Of a stretch of 64,000 bases of DNA, positions 35,756-45,020 are shown piece after piece. The position numbers and the translations under genes were made by a program. The first letter of the stretch is position 1, and each line of letters starts with the position of its first letter. Below the pieces are notes generated by a model. The model searched no databases, was not told the DNA's origin, and saw only the letters and a program-made list of their open reading frames with translations. Source of the DNA: Caballeronia hypogeia (GTDB taxonomy: Bacteria; Pseudomonadota; Gammaproteobacteria; Burkholderiales; Burkholderiaceae); assembly GCF_001544875.2 (NCBI RefSeq), contig NZ_FCOA02000017.1, positions 107,812 through 171,811 of the forward strand, read 5' to 3'.

Positions 35756-36220
35756 TCAGACGCGCCGCACCATGTGGCGAATCGCGCCGAGTTGCGCGAG
35801 GCGCGGCCCCGCAGCCCGATAGCCCAGACGTATGTAAAGCCGTGCCGCGGGATTGTCGACGAACACGCGCAACTGGCACTCGGCAAGTCCGCGCGCGCGC
35901 GCCCAGCGGTGCGCGGTGTTGAGCAGGAAGGTGCCCGCACCGCGTCCGCGATAGCCTTGTGCGATCTGCACGTCGCGAATATGCAGTGAATTGTCTTCCT
36001 CGGTGACGCGCATCACGCCAATCGGTACGCCGTCGGCCTGAAGAATGAAGTTTTCGGATTCGCGCCAGCTGGACAGAAACAGATCGCCGCGCCAGACGAG
36101 GTTGTGACGCCGGTAGTAACCGACCATGTTGTCGTGCGTGAGCGCTTCGGCGAATGCGAAGTCCGCCATGGCTGCCTGGCGCAGTTGATAGAGCGAGAGG
36201 TCTTCGGTCGGGTCGAGCAT
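35756..36220 (-). CDS. GNAT family N-acetyltransferase
   Basis: A 154-residue acetyltransferase. The acetyl-CoA loop is seen as VQIAQGYRGRGAGTFLLNTAHRWARARGLAECQLRVFVDNPAARLYIRLGYRAAG, which is the A-B motif pair of the GNAT fold. The N-terminal part (AMADFAFAEALTHDNMVGYYRRHNLVW) resembles small-molecule GNATs. An ATG at 36220 was taken; a GTG six codons upstream is possible. The substrate is unknown. It is convergent with the AraC gene, with 13 bp between stops. Confidence 0.88.
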   Translation of the reverse strand: MLDPTEDLSLYQLRQAAMADFAFAEALTHDNMVGYYRRHNLVWRGDLFLSSWRESENFILQADGVPIGVMRVTEEDNSLHIRDVQIAQGYRGRGAGTFLLNTAHRWARARGLAECQLRVFVDNPAARLYIRLGYRAAGPRLAQLGAIRHMVRRV

Positions 36221-36349
36221 CGCACGGGTGCTGGGCACGAGATCAAGTGCCTAAACACTATGACAGTGCGCGCATGCTGGCAATGGCCAAAATTGCGATC
36301 GATGCGGGCCGAAGGCGTACGAAAGGAGTGAGCGCCCGGAGAAGGCGAA

Positions 36350-36379
36350 AAAAAATCCAGCGCGAAGGCTGGATTTTTT
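36350..36379 (-). terminator. Terminator of the tRNA cluster
   Basis: The 12-bp stem AAAAAATCCAGC (36350-36361) / GCTGGATTTTTT (36368-36379) lies just beyond the last tRNA on the minus strand and ends in a T run on that strand. Confidence 0.9.
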
Positions 36380-36391
36380 CGAACAACGTGT

Positions 36392-36468
36392 TGGCGGAGC
36401 GGACGGGACTCGAACCCGCGACCCCCGGCGTGACAGGCCGGTATTCTAACCAACTGAACTACCGCTCC
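36392..36468 (-). tRNA. tRNA-Asp (anticodon GUC), copy 1
   Basis: The reverse complement starts GGAGCGGTAGTTCAG, has CCTGTCACG around the GTC anticodon and ends GGGTTCGAGTCC...GCCA. It is 77 nt long with CCA encoded, and nearly identical to E. coli tRNA-Asp. It is the last of five tRNAs on the minus strand. Confidence 0.97.
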
Positions 36469-36540
36469 ACTTTCTTTCATCGATTCGCCGTGTCACCGGC
36501 GAATCCTGCGACGCTTTTCGAATCTGCGACGCCGATGTTC

Positions 36541-36616
36541 TGGCGTCCCCTAGGGGATTCGAACCCCTGTACTCACCGTGAAAGGGTGATGTCCTAGGCC
36601 TCTAGACGAAGGGGAC
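36541..36616 (-). tRNA. tRNA-Glu (anticodon UUC), copy 1
   Basis: The reverse complement starts GTCCCCTTCGTCTAGAGGCC, has CCCTTTCACGG with the TTC anticodon and ends GGGTTCGAATCCCC...GCCA. It is 76 nt long with CCA encoded. Confidence 0.97.
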
Positions 36617-36723
36617 TTCAACTTTTCGCATACCTGCAACGCGCTGCGGCGAAAAAAAACCGGCTCTCAGTAGCCGGAGTGTTCCTGCTCGCAATCTTGC
36701 TGCAAATATCGCATTGCAAATGC

Positions 36724-36800
36724 TGGCGGAGCGGACGGGACTCGAACCCGCGACCCCCGGCGTGACAGGCCGGTATTCTAACCAACTGAACTACCGCTCC
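36724..36800 (-). tRNA. tRNA-Asp (anticodon GUC), copy 2
   Basis: Identical in sequence to the copy at 36392-36468. The spacer to the next tRNA-Glu is also similar to that of copy 1, which points to tandem duplication of an Asp-Glu unit. Confidence 0.97.
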
Positions 36801-36868
36801 ACTTCTTTCATCGATTCGCCGTGTCACCGGGAATCTTGCAGCGCTCTTTCTAGCAGCCGCCGATGTTT

Positions 36869-36944
36869 TGGCGTCCCCTAGGGGATTCGAACCCCTGTAC
36901 TCACCGTGAAAGGGTGATGTCCTAGGCCTCTAGACGAAGGGGAC
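36869..36944 (-). tRNA. tRNA-Glu (anticodon UUC), copy 2
   Basis: Identical to the copy at 36541-36616, with CCA encoded. It forms the second Asp-Glu unit of the cluster. Confidence 0.97.
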
Positions 36945-37110
36945 AGAAACTTGTGATTCTGTCTTTACTACTGCTTCGCTTATCTTCCGGCTTACTTGCC
37001 GCTGATCAACGAAGACCGAAATTCTATACAACTTTGTGCTACTTGTGAAGTATTTTTTGCGATTTCCGAATCTTCCGGAGAACAAGCTTCGCATTACTTC
37101 AACTGTTCCT

Positions 37111-37186
<76 letters not shown>

Positions 37187-37347
37187 TTGCAGAACAGAAA
37201 CGAGATTGTATAGGGCGTTTTTGGGGTTGTAAATACCCTCTGACGAACAAACTGAAACTTTTTTCGCTTCGGCTCACGCTTTCGCATGTAATCGATGACG
37301 CGCCGCCCTTTCCACGGCGTTCTGGCGCGTCATCCGCCGTTGCGAGC

Positions 37348-38757
37348 TCAGCTTGCCGCCCGTTCCAGGCGCTTCAACACCGCGTCGCGGCCGAACAGCA
37401 TCAGCACCGCGTCGATCGACGGTGTGTGCGTCGTGCCGGCGACCAGCAGGCGCACCGGCATCGCGAGTTGCGGCATCTTGAGCTTGTGGGCGCCGAGCGT
37501 CGCCTTGAGCGCGGCCGCGATCGCCTCCTTGGTCCAGTCGACGTCGGCGAGCACCGTGCGCAGATCGGCGATGGCGGGTTTCACCGCGTCGCTGACGTGC
37601 TGCGCGAACGCGTCGGGATCGATGGCCGGCTCGCGGTAGAACATCGCGGCGTTATCGGCGATTTCCTTGACCGTCGATGCACGATCCTTCAGCAGCGCGA
37701 TGACCTGATCGAGCGGCGCGCCGTTGTCGATCACGGAAGCATCGATGCCCGCCGCCAGCAGGAACGGCTTCGTCAGCTCCGCGAGTCGCGCGTTGTCGGC
37801 TTCCTTGATGTAGTGCGCGTTCAGCCAGTTGAGCTTGTCGTGGTCATACTGAGCGGGCGACTTGCCGAGATGCTCCAGATCGAACCATTCGACGAACTGC
37901 TCGCGCGAGAAGATTTCCGCATCACCGTGCGACCAGCCCAGACGCGCGAGGTAGTTCACCACGGCTTCCGGCAGAAAGCCGTTGTCGCGGTAACCGGTCA
38001 CGCTCATCGCGCCGTGACGCTTGCTCATCTTCTCGCCCTGCTCGTTCAGCACGGTTGGCAGATGCGCGTACACCGGCGTCTCGCCGCCCAGCGCGCGCAG
38101 GATGTTGATCTGGCGCGGCGTGTTGTTCACGTGGTCGTCGCCGCGAATGACGTGGGTGATCTTCATGTCGAGATCGTCGACGACCACGCAGAAGTTATAG
38201 GTCGGGGTACCGTCGGGGCGTGCGATCACGAGATCGTCGAGCTCCTCGTTCGAGATTTCGATGTGCCCTTTCACCGCATCGTCCCATGCGACCGCGCCCG
38301 AAAGCGGATTGCGGAAACGCACGACCGGCTGCACGCCTTCCGGAACCGGCGGCAGCACCTTGCCCGGCTCGGGACGCCACGTGCCGTCGTAGCGCGGCTT
38401 TTCGCCGGCGGCGCGCTGGCGCTCGCGCAGCGCGTCGAGCTCTTCCGTCGACATGTAGCAGTGGTAGGCGAGGCCCTTTTCCATCATCTGTGCGACGACC
38501 TCGCGATAGCGGTCCATGCGCTGCATCTGGTAGAACGGGCCTTCGTCGAAATCGAGGCCGAGCCACGCCATGCCTTCGAGGATCGCGTCGACCGAGGCGT
38601 CGGTGGAACGCTCGAGATCGGTGTCCTCGATGCGCAGCACGAAGGTGCCCTTCGTCTTGCGCGCGAACGCCCACGGATACAGCGCGGAGCGGATGTTGCC
38701 GAGATGGATGAAGCCGGTCGGGCTCGGGGCGAAGCGGGTACGGACTTGGGTGGTCAT
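37348..38757 (-). CDS. gltX: Glutamyl-tRNA synthetase
   Basis: A 469-residue class I synthetase that charges tRNA-Glu. The HIGH-type motif is in FAPSPTGFIHLGNIRSALYPW and the KMSKS motif in GEKMSKRHGAMSV. The anticodon-binding C-terminal half is present, with normal length. The frame starts directly at the conserved MTTQVRTRFAPSPTG. The tRNA-Glu genes lie downstream on the same strand, giving a synthetase and two copies of its substrate tRNA in one neighbourhood. Confidence 0.97.
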   Translation of the reverse strand: MTTQVRTRFAPSPTGFIHLGNIRSALYPWAFARKTKGTFVLRIEDTDLERSTDASVDAILEGMAWLGLDFDEGPFYQMQRMDRYREVVAQMMEKGLAYHCYMSTEELDALRERQRAAGEKPRYDGTWRPEPGKVLPPVPEGVQPVVRFRNPLSGAVAWDDAVKGHIEISNEELDDLVIARPDGTPTYNFCVVVDDLDMKITHVIRGDDHVNNTPRQINILRALGGETPVYAHLPTVLNEQGEKMSKRHGAMSVTGYRDNGFLPEAVVNYLARLGWSHGDAEIFSREQFVEWFDLEHLGKSPAQYDHDKLNWLNAHYIKEADNARLAELTKPFLLAAGIDASVIDNGAPLDQVIALLKDRASTVKEIADNAAMFYREPAIDPDAFAQHVSDAVKPAIADLRTVLADVDWTKEAIAAALKATLGAHKLKMPQLAMPVRLLVAGTTHTPSIDAVLMLFGRDAVLKRLERAAS

Positions 38758-39065
38758 TGCTGTTCAGCTCGAAGGATGGCGCCCGCGCCGGGCATGTCGC
38801 CCGGAACGGGCGGCTGGCGGCGAGCGAGGCCGGAATGCGGTCTGGCGGATATGCGGCGCGCTGCTACGCCACGCGTCTGGCACGCTGGGCGGCATGCCCT
38901 GCGGCCGCGCCCGATACCCGCTTAAAATGAGTCGAAATTATACTCGCCGACCGCTTTGTGTCGGCCGGTGCGCCTTTTGTTTTATGATGTGCGCGCTTTT
39001 CGAGATAACCCGAGCGGCGCGTGCGAACGCCGCACCGGGGACCTGCTGCATCGCCGGAGCACAAC
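38758..39065. other. Divergent intergenic region gltX / patatin lipoprotein (308 bp)
   Basis: It contains a likely gltX promoter (38937-38964, minus strand). TATGAT near 38974 on the plus strand might be a -10 element for the patatin gene, but no -35 is evident. No ORF is supported. Confidence 0.35.
38937..38964 (-). promoter_or_regulatory. Putative gltX promoter
   Basis: On the minus strand CCGACA (38959-38964) and TATAAT (38937-38942) are 16 bp apart. The -10 is perfect and the -35 matches 4 of 6. It would give a leader of about 175 nt before gltX. Confidence 0.5.
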
Positions 39066-40004
39066 TTGAGTTCATCGTCACCCCGTCTTTCGCGCCGCGC
39101 GTTCTCGCTCGCGGCCGCATCGTCCGTTCTTGCCGCCTGCACGACCACCGGCGGCAGCAATGTCGCCGTGAAAAACGACAACCCCGAAGCGCCGCCGAAG
39201 GCCGATCCGCAGCGGCCGGTGCGCCTGGGCCTCGCGCTCGGCGGCGGCGCCGCGCGCGGCTTCGCGCATATCGGCGTGATCAAGGCGCTGGAGGCGCGCA
39301 ACGTACATGTCGATCTGGTCGCGGGCACGAGCGCCGGCTCGGTCATCGCGGCGTTGTATGCATCGGGAATGAACGGCATCGCGATCAACAAGCTCGCGCT
39401 GACGATGGACGAAGCCTCGATCAGCGACTGGGCCATGCCCTTTCGCACGCGCGGCATCCTGCAAGGCGTCGCGCTGCAGAACTACCTGAACAAGACGCTC
39501 GACAACCGTCCGATCGAGAAGATGGCGAAGCCGCTCGGCATCGTCGCGACCGATCTGAAGAGCGGCCAGCCGATTCTCTTTCAGCGCGGCAACACCGGAG
39601 TCGCGGTGCGCGCATCGTGCAGCGTGCCGTCGATTTTCGAGCCGGTGAAGATCGGCGATCGCGAATACGTGGACGGCGGCCTCGTGAGTCCCGTGCCGGC
39701 CGCGTTCGCGCACAAGATGGGTGCCGATTTCGTGATCGCGGTGGATATTTCCGCGCGCCCGGAAGGCGGGCTCACGTCGAGCTCGTTCGACGTGCTGATG
39801 CAGACCTTCACGATCATGGGCCAGACCATCAAGGCCTACGAACTCGACAAGTACGCGAACGCGGTGATCCGCCCGAATCTCAACGCGATGAGCAGCAGCG
39901 ACTTCAGTCAGCGCAACGCATCGATTCTCGCGGGCGAGGAAGCGGTGGCGAAAATGTGGCCGACGTTGCAGCGGCAGCTCGCGGAGCGCGGCGTGCGCGT
40001 TTGA
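39066..40004 (+). CDS. Patatin-like phospholipase lipoprotein (RssA type)
   Basis: A 312-residue protein. The TTG at 39066 was chosen because GGAG stands 6 nt upstream; a GTG at 39021 is the alternative. A lipoprotein signal (SRRAFSLAAASSVLAAC) is followed by a patatin domain: GGGAARGFAHIGV (oxyanion loop), the Ser nucleophile in GTSAGS, and the catalytic Asp in DGG (YVDGGLVSP). The twin arginine before the hydrophobic stretch could allow Tat export. It probably hydrolyses acyl esters of lipids in the envelope; the substrate is unknown. Confidence 0.9.
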   Translation: MSSSSPRLSRRAFSLAAASSVLAACTTTGGSNVAVKNDNPEAPPKADPQRPVRLGLALGGGAARGFAHIGVIKALEARNVHVDLVAGTSAGSVIAALYASGMNGIAINKLALTMDEASISDWAMPFRTRGILQGVALQNYLNKTLDNRPIEKMAKPLGIVATDLKSGQPILFQRGNTGVAVRASCSVPSIFEPVKIGDREYVDGGLVSPVPAAFAHKMGADFVIAVDISARPEGGLTSSSFDVLMQTFTIMGQTIKAYELDKYANAVIRPNLNAMSSSDFSQRNASILAGEEAVAKMWPTLQRQLAERGVRV

Positions 40005-40026
40005 TCTTTTTGTGCATCGAAAGAGA

Positions 40027-40062
40027 GAGGCCACGCGTGTTCCGCGTGGCCTCGTCTTTTTT
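40027..40062 (+). terminator. Terminator after the patatin lipoprotein gene
   Basis: The 11-bp stem GAGGCCACGCG (40027-40037) / CGCGTGGCCTC (40043-40053) is followed by GTC and six T residues. Confidence 0.85.
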
Positions 40063-41293
40063 ATCGCAGCGACTTCACCGTGTCGGCGGTGACGTCGGCG
40101 CTCTGGCCCCCCCAGGTCGCGCGCAGATAATTCGCCAGCTGCGCGATCTGCTCGTCGCTGTATGTCGCGGCGAACCCCGGCATGGACTGCATCGCTTCGA
40201 CGCCCGCGAACGGCTGCGCTTCGATGCCGTCGAGCATCGATACGATCAGGTTGCGCGGATCGGCGAGACGCAGGGTCGAATTGCCGTCCATCGCCACGGC
40301 GACGTGCGGCTTGCCTTGCCCTTCGGCGCCGTGACAGCCCGCGCACGAATCCAGATACAGATTGCTGCCAGGCGCGAGCCGCGCCATGTCCTCGGCCTTC
40401 ACCGGTGCGCGCGGAGCGGGAGCGGGTGGCGTGTCGCCGAGCAGATAGACGGCGAGCGCGCGCGAATCGTCGGCGCTCAGGTGCTGCGTGCTCAGATACA
40501 CCACCGGATGCATCTCGCCGAACGCCGAGCCCTGGCGAGCGACGCCGGTCGCGAAGAACGCCTGCAGGTCCGCGCCGGTCCAGCCGCGCGCGGCGAGCGC
40601 TTGCGGCGTGATATCCGGTGCACCGATGCGCCCGAGCGCCTCGCCCTGCAGCGTGCGCGATACGTCGAGCTGGCCGAACGCGCCGCGCGGCGTGTGGCAT
40701 TCCGTGCAATGGCCGAGCGCATTGGCGAGATACTGCCCGCGCCGCCAGTCGGCCGATTCGCCCTTCGATACGTCAGGCAGCGAATCCTTCAGGAACAGCA
40801 TGTCCCAGAAACGCACCGCGAAGCGCACGTTGTACGGGAAGCTGAGATTCGCCTCGACGTTCGGCACGGCGGCCGGTTTCTGCGTCATCAGATACGCGTA
40901 GATCGCGTCGCTGTCCTCGCGCGACAACTGCCGATACGACGTGTAGGGCATCGCCGGATAAAGCTTGCCTTTCGGCGCTTTGCCGTCATGCAACGCGGCG
41001 TAGAACTCGTCCGCGCTCCACTTGCCGATTCCGTATTGCGGATCGGGCGTGATGTTCGTGCCGTAGAAGGTCCCGAACTGCGACTCGAGCTTCACACCGC
41101 CCGCGAACGGCGCGCCGCCGGTCGCGGTGTGGCATGCCGCGCAATCGGCGGAGCGCGCGAGATAGCGCCCGCGGCCGATCTGATCGGGCGAGCTCTTCAA
41201 GGGCGGCATGTAATCCTGCTGCCCGCAGCCCGCGAGCGCGATGACGGCGAACGCGAGCGGCGCCAGACAACGAGTGAAGATCGATGCGCTCAT
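40061..41293 (-). CDS. Tri-haem cytochrome c subunit of a periplasmic Mo-hydroxylase
   Basis: A 410-residue protein with a lipoprotein signal (LAFAVIALAGCGQQ) and three c-type haem sites: CAACH, CTECH and CAGCH. Spacing and the GRYLARSADCAACHTATGG and RGQYLANALGHCTECHTPRG contexts match the membrane cytochrome subunits of alcohol and aldehyde dehydrogenases. Its start overlaps the stop of the 2Fe-2S gene by 4 bp (ATGA). It would carry electrons from the molybdenum enzyme to the quinone pool or an oxidase (family knowledge plus context). Confidence 0.9.
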   Translation of the reverse strand: MSASIFTRCLAPLAFAVIALAGCGQQDYMPPLKSSPDQIGRGRYLARSADCAACHTATGGAPFAGGVKLESQFGTFYGTNITPDPQYGIGKWSADEFYAALHDGKAPKGKLYPAMPYTSYRQLSREDSDAIYAYLMTQKPAAVPNVEANLSFPYNVRFAVRFWDMLFLKDSLPDVSKGESADWRRGQYLANALGHCTECHTPRGAFGQLDVSRTLQGEALGRIGAPDITPQALAARGWTGADLQAFFATGVARQGSAFGEMHPVVYLSTQHLSADDSRALAVYLLGDTPPAPAPRAPVKAEDMARLAPGSNLYLDSCAGCHGAEGQGKPHVAVAMDGNSTLRLADPRNLIVSMLDGIEAQPFAGVEAMQSMPGFAATYSDEQIAQLANYLRATWGGQSADVTADTVKSLR

Positions 41294-41862
41294 GCTGCGT
41301 CCTTCACGAGTCCGGGCGTGGAAAGCACGAGATCCTTCACGGCCTCGTAGTAGCGCACGTAGCCCGTGCAGCGACAGATGTGATCGTTCAGCGCGGCCAT
41401 GATGGTCGATTCGATCTGATCCTTCGCGACCGGCTCGCGCTTGAGCCTGTCGAGCAGCACGACGGTCGCGTTGACGAACCCCGGCGTGCAATAGCCGCAC
41501 TGGAAGCTGAAATGCTCCAGGAATTTCTGCTGCACCGGCGACATCGCGACGACTTCGCCCTGCTCGTTGCGCTGCGCGTGGCCTTCGATCGTGCGCACGG
41601 TCTTGCCGTCGAAGAAATGCGCGCCGTTGATGCACGTGCGCACTTCCTCGCTGACGCCGTCGGCCCGATCGACGATCACCACGCACGCGCGGCAGACACC
41701 CTGCCCGCAACCGAGGCGCGAGCCGGTGAGACCCACGTACTCGTGCAGGAAATCAATCATCGGCAGGCCGGCGGGCACGTCCATTGGGCCGACCTGGTTG
41801 CCGTTGATGGTCAGCGAAAGCGGGCGCGTCTGGACGCCCGCGGCGGATTGGATGGCCGTCAT
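41290..41862 (-). CDS. 2Fe-2S subunit of the Mo-hydroxylase
   Basis: A 190-residue xanthine-dehydrogenase-type small subunit with two 2Fe-2S clusters. The plant-ferredoxin cluster is CGQGVCRAC plus a later Cys (RTCINGAH). The second, all-helical cluster is CGYCTPG and CRCTGY. No export signal of its own is seen, so it may cross the membrane bound to the Tat-exported large subunit. Starts and stops overlap by 4 bp with both neighbours. Confidence 0.93.
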   Translation of the reverse strand: MTAIQSAAGVQTRPLSLTINGNQVGPMDVPAGLPMIDFLHEYVGLTGSRLGCGQGVCRACVVIVDRADGVSEEVRTCINGAHFFDGKTVRTIEGHAQRNEQGEVVAMSPVQQKFLEHFSFQCGYCTPGFVNATVVLLDRLKREPVAKDQIESTIMAALNDHICRCTGYVRYYEAVKDLVLSTPGLVKDAA

Positions 41863-44672
41863 GCGAGCACCTCCTGAATGTTTTGCGGCGTCACCGGCAG
41901 ATCGGTGAAGCGATGGCCGATCGCATGCGCGATCGCGTTGACGATGGCGCCGACCACCGGAATCATCACCACTTCGGCGATGCCCTTCGGTGGATCGGTT
42001 TCGGTGAGCGGCGGCAGCGCTTCGCTGGTCTGCGTCCACACCGCGACGTCGGCGGCGAGCGGCAGGTGATAGCGGTTGAAGTTCCACGTGCCGTTGCCCG
42101 GACCGTCTTCGTAGAGCGGCAGATATTCGTGCAACGCGTGGCCGATGCCCATTGCGATGCCGCCCTGCACTTGTCCCGAAACGAGTGCCGGCGAGATCTG
42201 GTTGCCGCATTCGAAGATCGAATGATGCGAAAGCAGCGCGACCTTGCCGCTCGCTTCGTCGATCGCGAGCTCGACGAGTGTGCCCAGCGCGCTGTAATAG
42301 GTGACGGCGGCGTTGTTGCGCTGAACCGGCGCGATGAAGACCTTCTTGCGGTCGAGCACGGTGTAGCCGTTCGGCGTGTTTTTGCCCTTCCCTGCGCCAT
42401 GGCGCAAGGACAGACCGTCGATCGGCAAGCGCTCGACGTTCCCGCCGAGATCGAACTGCGCCTCGCTCCACTGCCAGCGATTGAACGTGTGCACGGTCGC
42501 GCCGGTGACGAGGCCGAGCTCATGGGCCTTCTTCGCGAGCTGTGCGAACGGCAGCGCTTCCATGCCGTTGGCGGATAGCTTGCCGTCGACCCAGCGCGCG
42601 TCCTCGATGCGCACGACGAACGACGCCGCCTGACCGCCGCCGATGCCCTGCCCCCAGATCGCCATGGCGGCGGGCCAAAGACCCTGACGGAACACGACGC
42701 GCGCCGCTTCGCGCGTGGCATGCGTGTAGTAGTAGGCAGAGTTCGTCGCGCTCGCGGGCGACGCCAGCGCCGGCGACCAGCGCGGATTCGCGCTCAGCCG
42801 ATCCTGCTCCGCCTGCGACATGACGTACGGATCGCCGCTCGAGACGACCGGAAGATCGGCCCAGTCGGTGATCGACATATGCACTTCGGCGGCTGGCTTG
42901 CCGAGCCATTTCGCGACCGCGAGCGCCTGCGAAGTGGACGAGCCCGTGCCGATTTCCGTGCCCGAATGCGACAGCGCGATGCGCCCGTCGGCCGTGAACT
43001 CGACCTTCGCGAACGCGCTTTCCGCGCCCGTGCCGAAATCCTTCTGCGTGCACGCGAAGCCGATGCCGTGACGCTTGCCAGGATGCGCGGCCTCGTACGC
43101 GGCCTTGCGTTTCGCGCGCTCCTTCCACAGCGGATGCGCCTGCGCTTTCCTGAGCACTTCCTCGGCGCGCATCACGCCAGCCGGAATGGCGCCCTGTGTG
43201 TTCTTCATGCCGGTGCGGAACACGTTTCTGAGCCTCAATTCGATCGGATCAATATCGAGCTGCTGCGCGATGTCGTCCATCATCATTTCGGTTGCGGCCA
43301 TGCTCTGCAACGTGCCGTAGCCGCGCGCCGAGCCCGCGTCGACCGCGCGCGAAGCCGTGGCGAGCGCCGTCAGATCGCTTTGCGGAATGTAGTAGATCGA
43401 TTGCGCGGCCGTGGCGCCGACCATCGCGACGGAGGGCGAAAAGTTGCAGCGGCCCCCGCCATTGGCTTCGAAATCGCCCTTGAATGCCTGGATCAGGCCG
43501 GTCTTGCGTTCCACCGCCATCCGATAGCGCATGTCGAACGCGTGGCGCTTGAGCGAACTCTGGAACTGCTCGAAACGATCGTTGGCGATGCGCACCGGGC
43601 GGCCGCCGCCGTAGATTGCCGCGACGAGGCCATGGAACGGCATGCTGTAATGGTCCTTCGAGCCGTATCCGACCGTATAGCACGGGTGCAGGAACAGCTT
43701 CTTCACCGCAAAGCGCGACTTCGCCATCATCTCGATGACGCTCTGCATCAGTTCGGTCGGCCCCTGCGTCGGGATGACCATGTGCAGCGACTGCGTCGCG
43801 GCGTCGTACCAGCAGTTCGCGTTGTCCGGCTCGAGCGCCGCCGTGTCCGACGATTGCGTGCGATACGCGCGTTCGACGACGAGCCAGTCCTCGGACGGCT
43901 TGTCGAGCGCAAGCGCGATCTGCTGCGCGTGGAACGCCCCCTGCTCGTCGAGCTTGCCGTGCTCGTTCGCATCGGCCCAAACGGGCGCGCGCTTTTTCAT
44001 CATGTGCGGGAACAGCGGCGCGTTTTTCAGGCTCGAGAAGGTGTCGTCATCGAACGGCGTCTTGCCGCCCACGCGCACGAAGCGAAACGCCGCATACGGA
44101 TCGCGCTCGAGCGGCCCGGTAATCGCGCCGTAGCGGATCAGGTCTTCGCGGAATTGCAGCTTGTCCTTCGCGAAACGGAAGCGCGCGAAGTCGTAATAGA
44201 TCAGGATCGCGACGGCCTGGCCCAGATAGGCCGGCGTCTTGCCGGCGGGCAGCAGCATGTCGTCGCCGTAGAAGGCGGGGAACGCTAGCTGGTCGCGCGC
44301 GAGATCGTCGGACGTGATCACGCGATCCGGCGCGAGCCCGGCCGCTTCGAGCGCAGAGAGATCGAAGCCCGCGTAGATGCGGTCCGCCAGCGTCGCGCGC
44401 AGAATCAGCGCGTGCGACTGTTTCTGCGGCCAGTGCGGCATGTCGGAGGCGCGAATATCGCGCGCGAACACTTTCGCGCCGGTCACCTTCGCGATGCCGT
44501 CGATGCGGAATTTCGCGTCGCCGTTTTTCGCATCCCATTGCACGGGCGTGAGAATCTTCTCTTCGAACAACGCGGCGAATGCGCGGCTGCCGAGCGGCGC
44601 CACGAATACCGACACGCCCGCGAGCACGCCGGTCTTCAGAAAGCCGCGCCGGGAAAGGCCAGGTTTCCCCAT
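41859..44672 (-). CDS. Tat-exported molybdopterin-binding subunit, xanthine dehydrogenase family (aldehyde oxidoreductase-like)
   Basis: A 937-residue large subunit. The start at MGKPGLSRRGFLKTG was chosen because AAGGAG stands at the right distance, while an ATG two codons earlier sits on top of it. The RRGFLK twin-arginine motif and the hydrophobic GVLAGVSVFVAPLG show Tat export. Two molybdopterin-binding halves follow, with a Gly-Ile-Ala-Glu (GIAEVV) near the C-terminus at the place of the catalytic Glu. The three-gene set with the Fe-S and cytochrome subunits matches periplasmic aldehyde dehydrogenases or isoquinoline-oxidoreductase-like enzymes. The substrate is not decided by sequence. 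Confidence 0.9.
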   Translation of the reverse strand: MGKPGLSRRGFLKTGVLAGVSVFVAPLGSRAFAALFEEKILTPVQWDAKNGDAKFRIDGIAKVTGAKVFARDIRASDMPHWPQKQSHALILRATLADRIYAGFDLSALEAAGLAPDRVITSDDLARDQLAFPAFYGDDMLLPAGKTPAYLGQAVAILIYYDFARFRFAKDKLQFREDLIRYGAITGPLERDPYAAFRFVRVGGKTPFDDDTFSSLKNAPLFPHMMKKRAPVWADANEHGKLDEQGAFHAQQIALALDKPSEDWLVVERAYRTQSSDTAALEPDNANCWYDAATQSLHMVIPTQGPTELMQSVIEMMAKSRFAVKKLFLHPCYTVGYGSKDHYSMPFHGLVAAIYGGGRPVRIANDRFEQFQSSLKRHAFDMRYRMAVERKTGLIQAFKGDFEANGGGRCNFSPSVAMVGATAAQSIYYIPQSDLTALATASRAVDAGSARGYGTLQSMAATEMMMDDIAQQLDIDPIELRLRNVFRTGMKNTQGAIPAGVMRAEEVLRKAQAHPLWKERAKRKAAYEAAHPGKRHGIGFACTQKDFGTGAESAFAKVEFTADGRIALSHSGTEIGTGSSTSQALAVAKWLGKPAAEVHMSITDWADLPVVSSGDPYVMSQAEQDRLSANPRWSPALASPASATNSAYYYTHATREAARVVFRQGLWPAAMAIWGQGIGGGQAASFVVRIEDARWVDGKLSANGMEALPFAQLAKKAHELGLVTGATVHTFNRWQWSEAQFDLGGNVERLPIDGLSLRHGAGKGKNTPNGYTVLDRKKVFIAPVQRNNAAVTYYSALGTLVELAIDEASGKVALLSHHSIFECGNQISPALVSGQVQGGIAMGIGHALHEYLPLYEDGPGNGTWNFNRYHLPLAADVAVWTQTSEALPPLTETDPPKGIAEVVMIPVVGAIVNAIAHAIGHRFTDLPVTPQNIQEVLA

Positions 44673-45020
44673 GTACATCTCCTTCAAATGACGCCCACCG
44701 GGCCTTTCGCAGCGAGCCGGACGCGCGCCGCCTGGCGCGGAAACGTGAAATTTTGTATGGATTGCGAAGCATCGCCACGCAGACGATTCAGTCACGATCG
44801 CGTGATTCAGCCGGCGTCGATCGCCTGATCGTTGCCGAATCGCAAGCGGGCGCGATTTTAAGTCGCGGGGAAACGGTCAACAACGCTGCCGGCGTCAACT
44901 TCTGTCAAAGATAGAAAGCGTTGCGGGCAGGCGAAATTTTTGAGGAAAAGCGTCGCACAGAAACAAAAACGGCGGCTTCTCGCGAAGCCGCCGTTCTCTC
45001 TGACACGAAAGCAGGACCGG
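44673..45020. other. Intergenic region between Mo-hydroxylase and isc cluster (348 bp)
   Basis: It holds the upstream region of the Mo-hydroxylase operon and the isc terminator at its right end. A small inverted repeat, CGCGA/TCGCG, lies near 44851. No accessory chaperone or regulator gene fits here. Confidence 0.4.
44963..44995 (-). terminator. Terminator of the isc operon
   Basis: The 12-bp stem AACGGCGGCTTC (44968-44979) / GAAGCCGCCGTT (44984-44995) has a 4-nt loop. On the minus strand a T-rich tract follows, just beyond the iscX stop. Confidence 0.85.

Noticed and set aside
28424..36220. Accessory stretch as a genomic island
   Set aside because: It has small and regulatory genes, but no integrase, no insertion-sequence ends, and no obvious shift in base composition by eye. 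Calling it an island is not supported.
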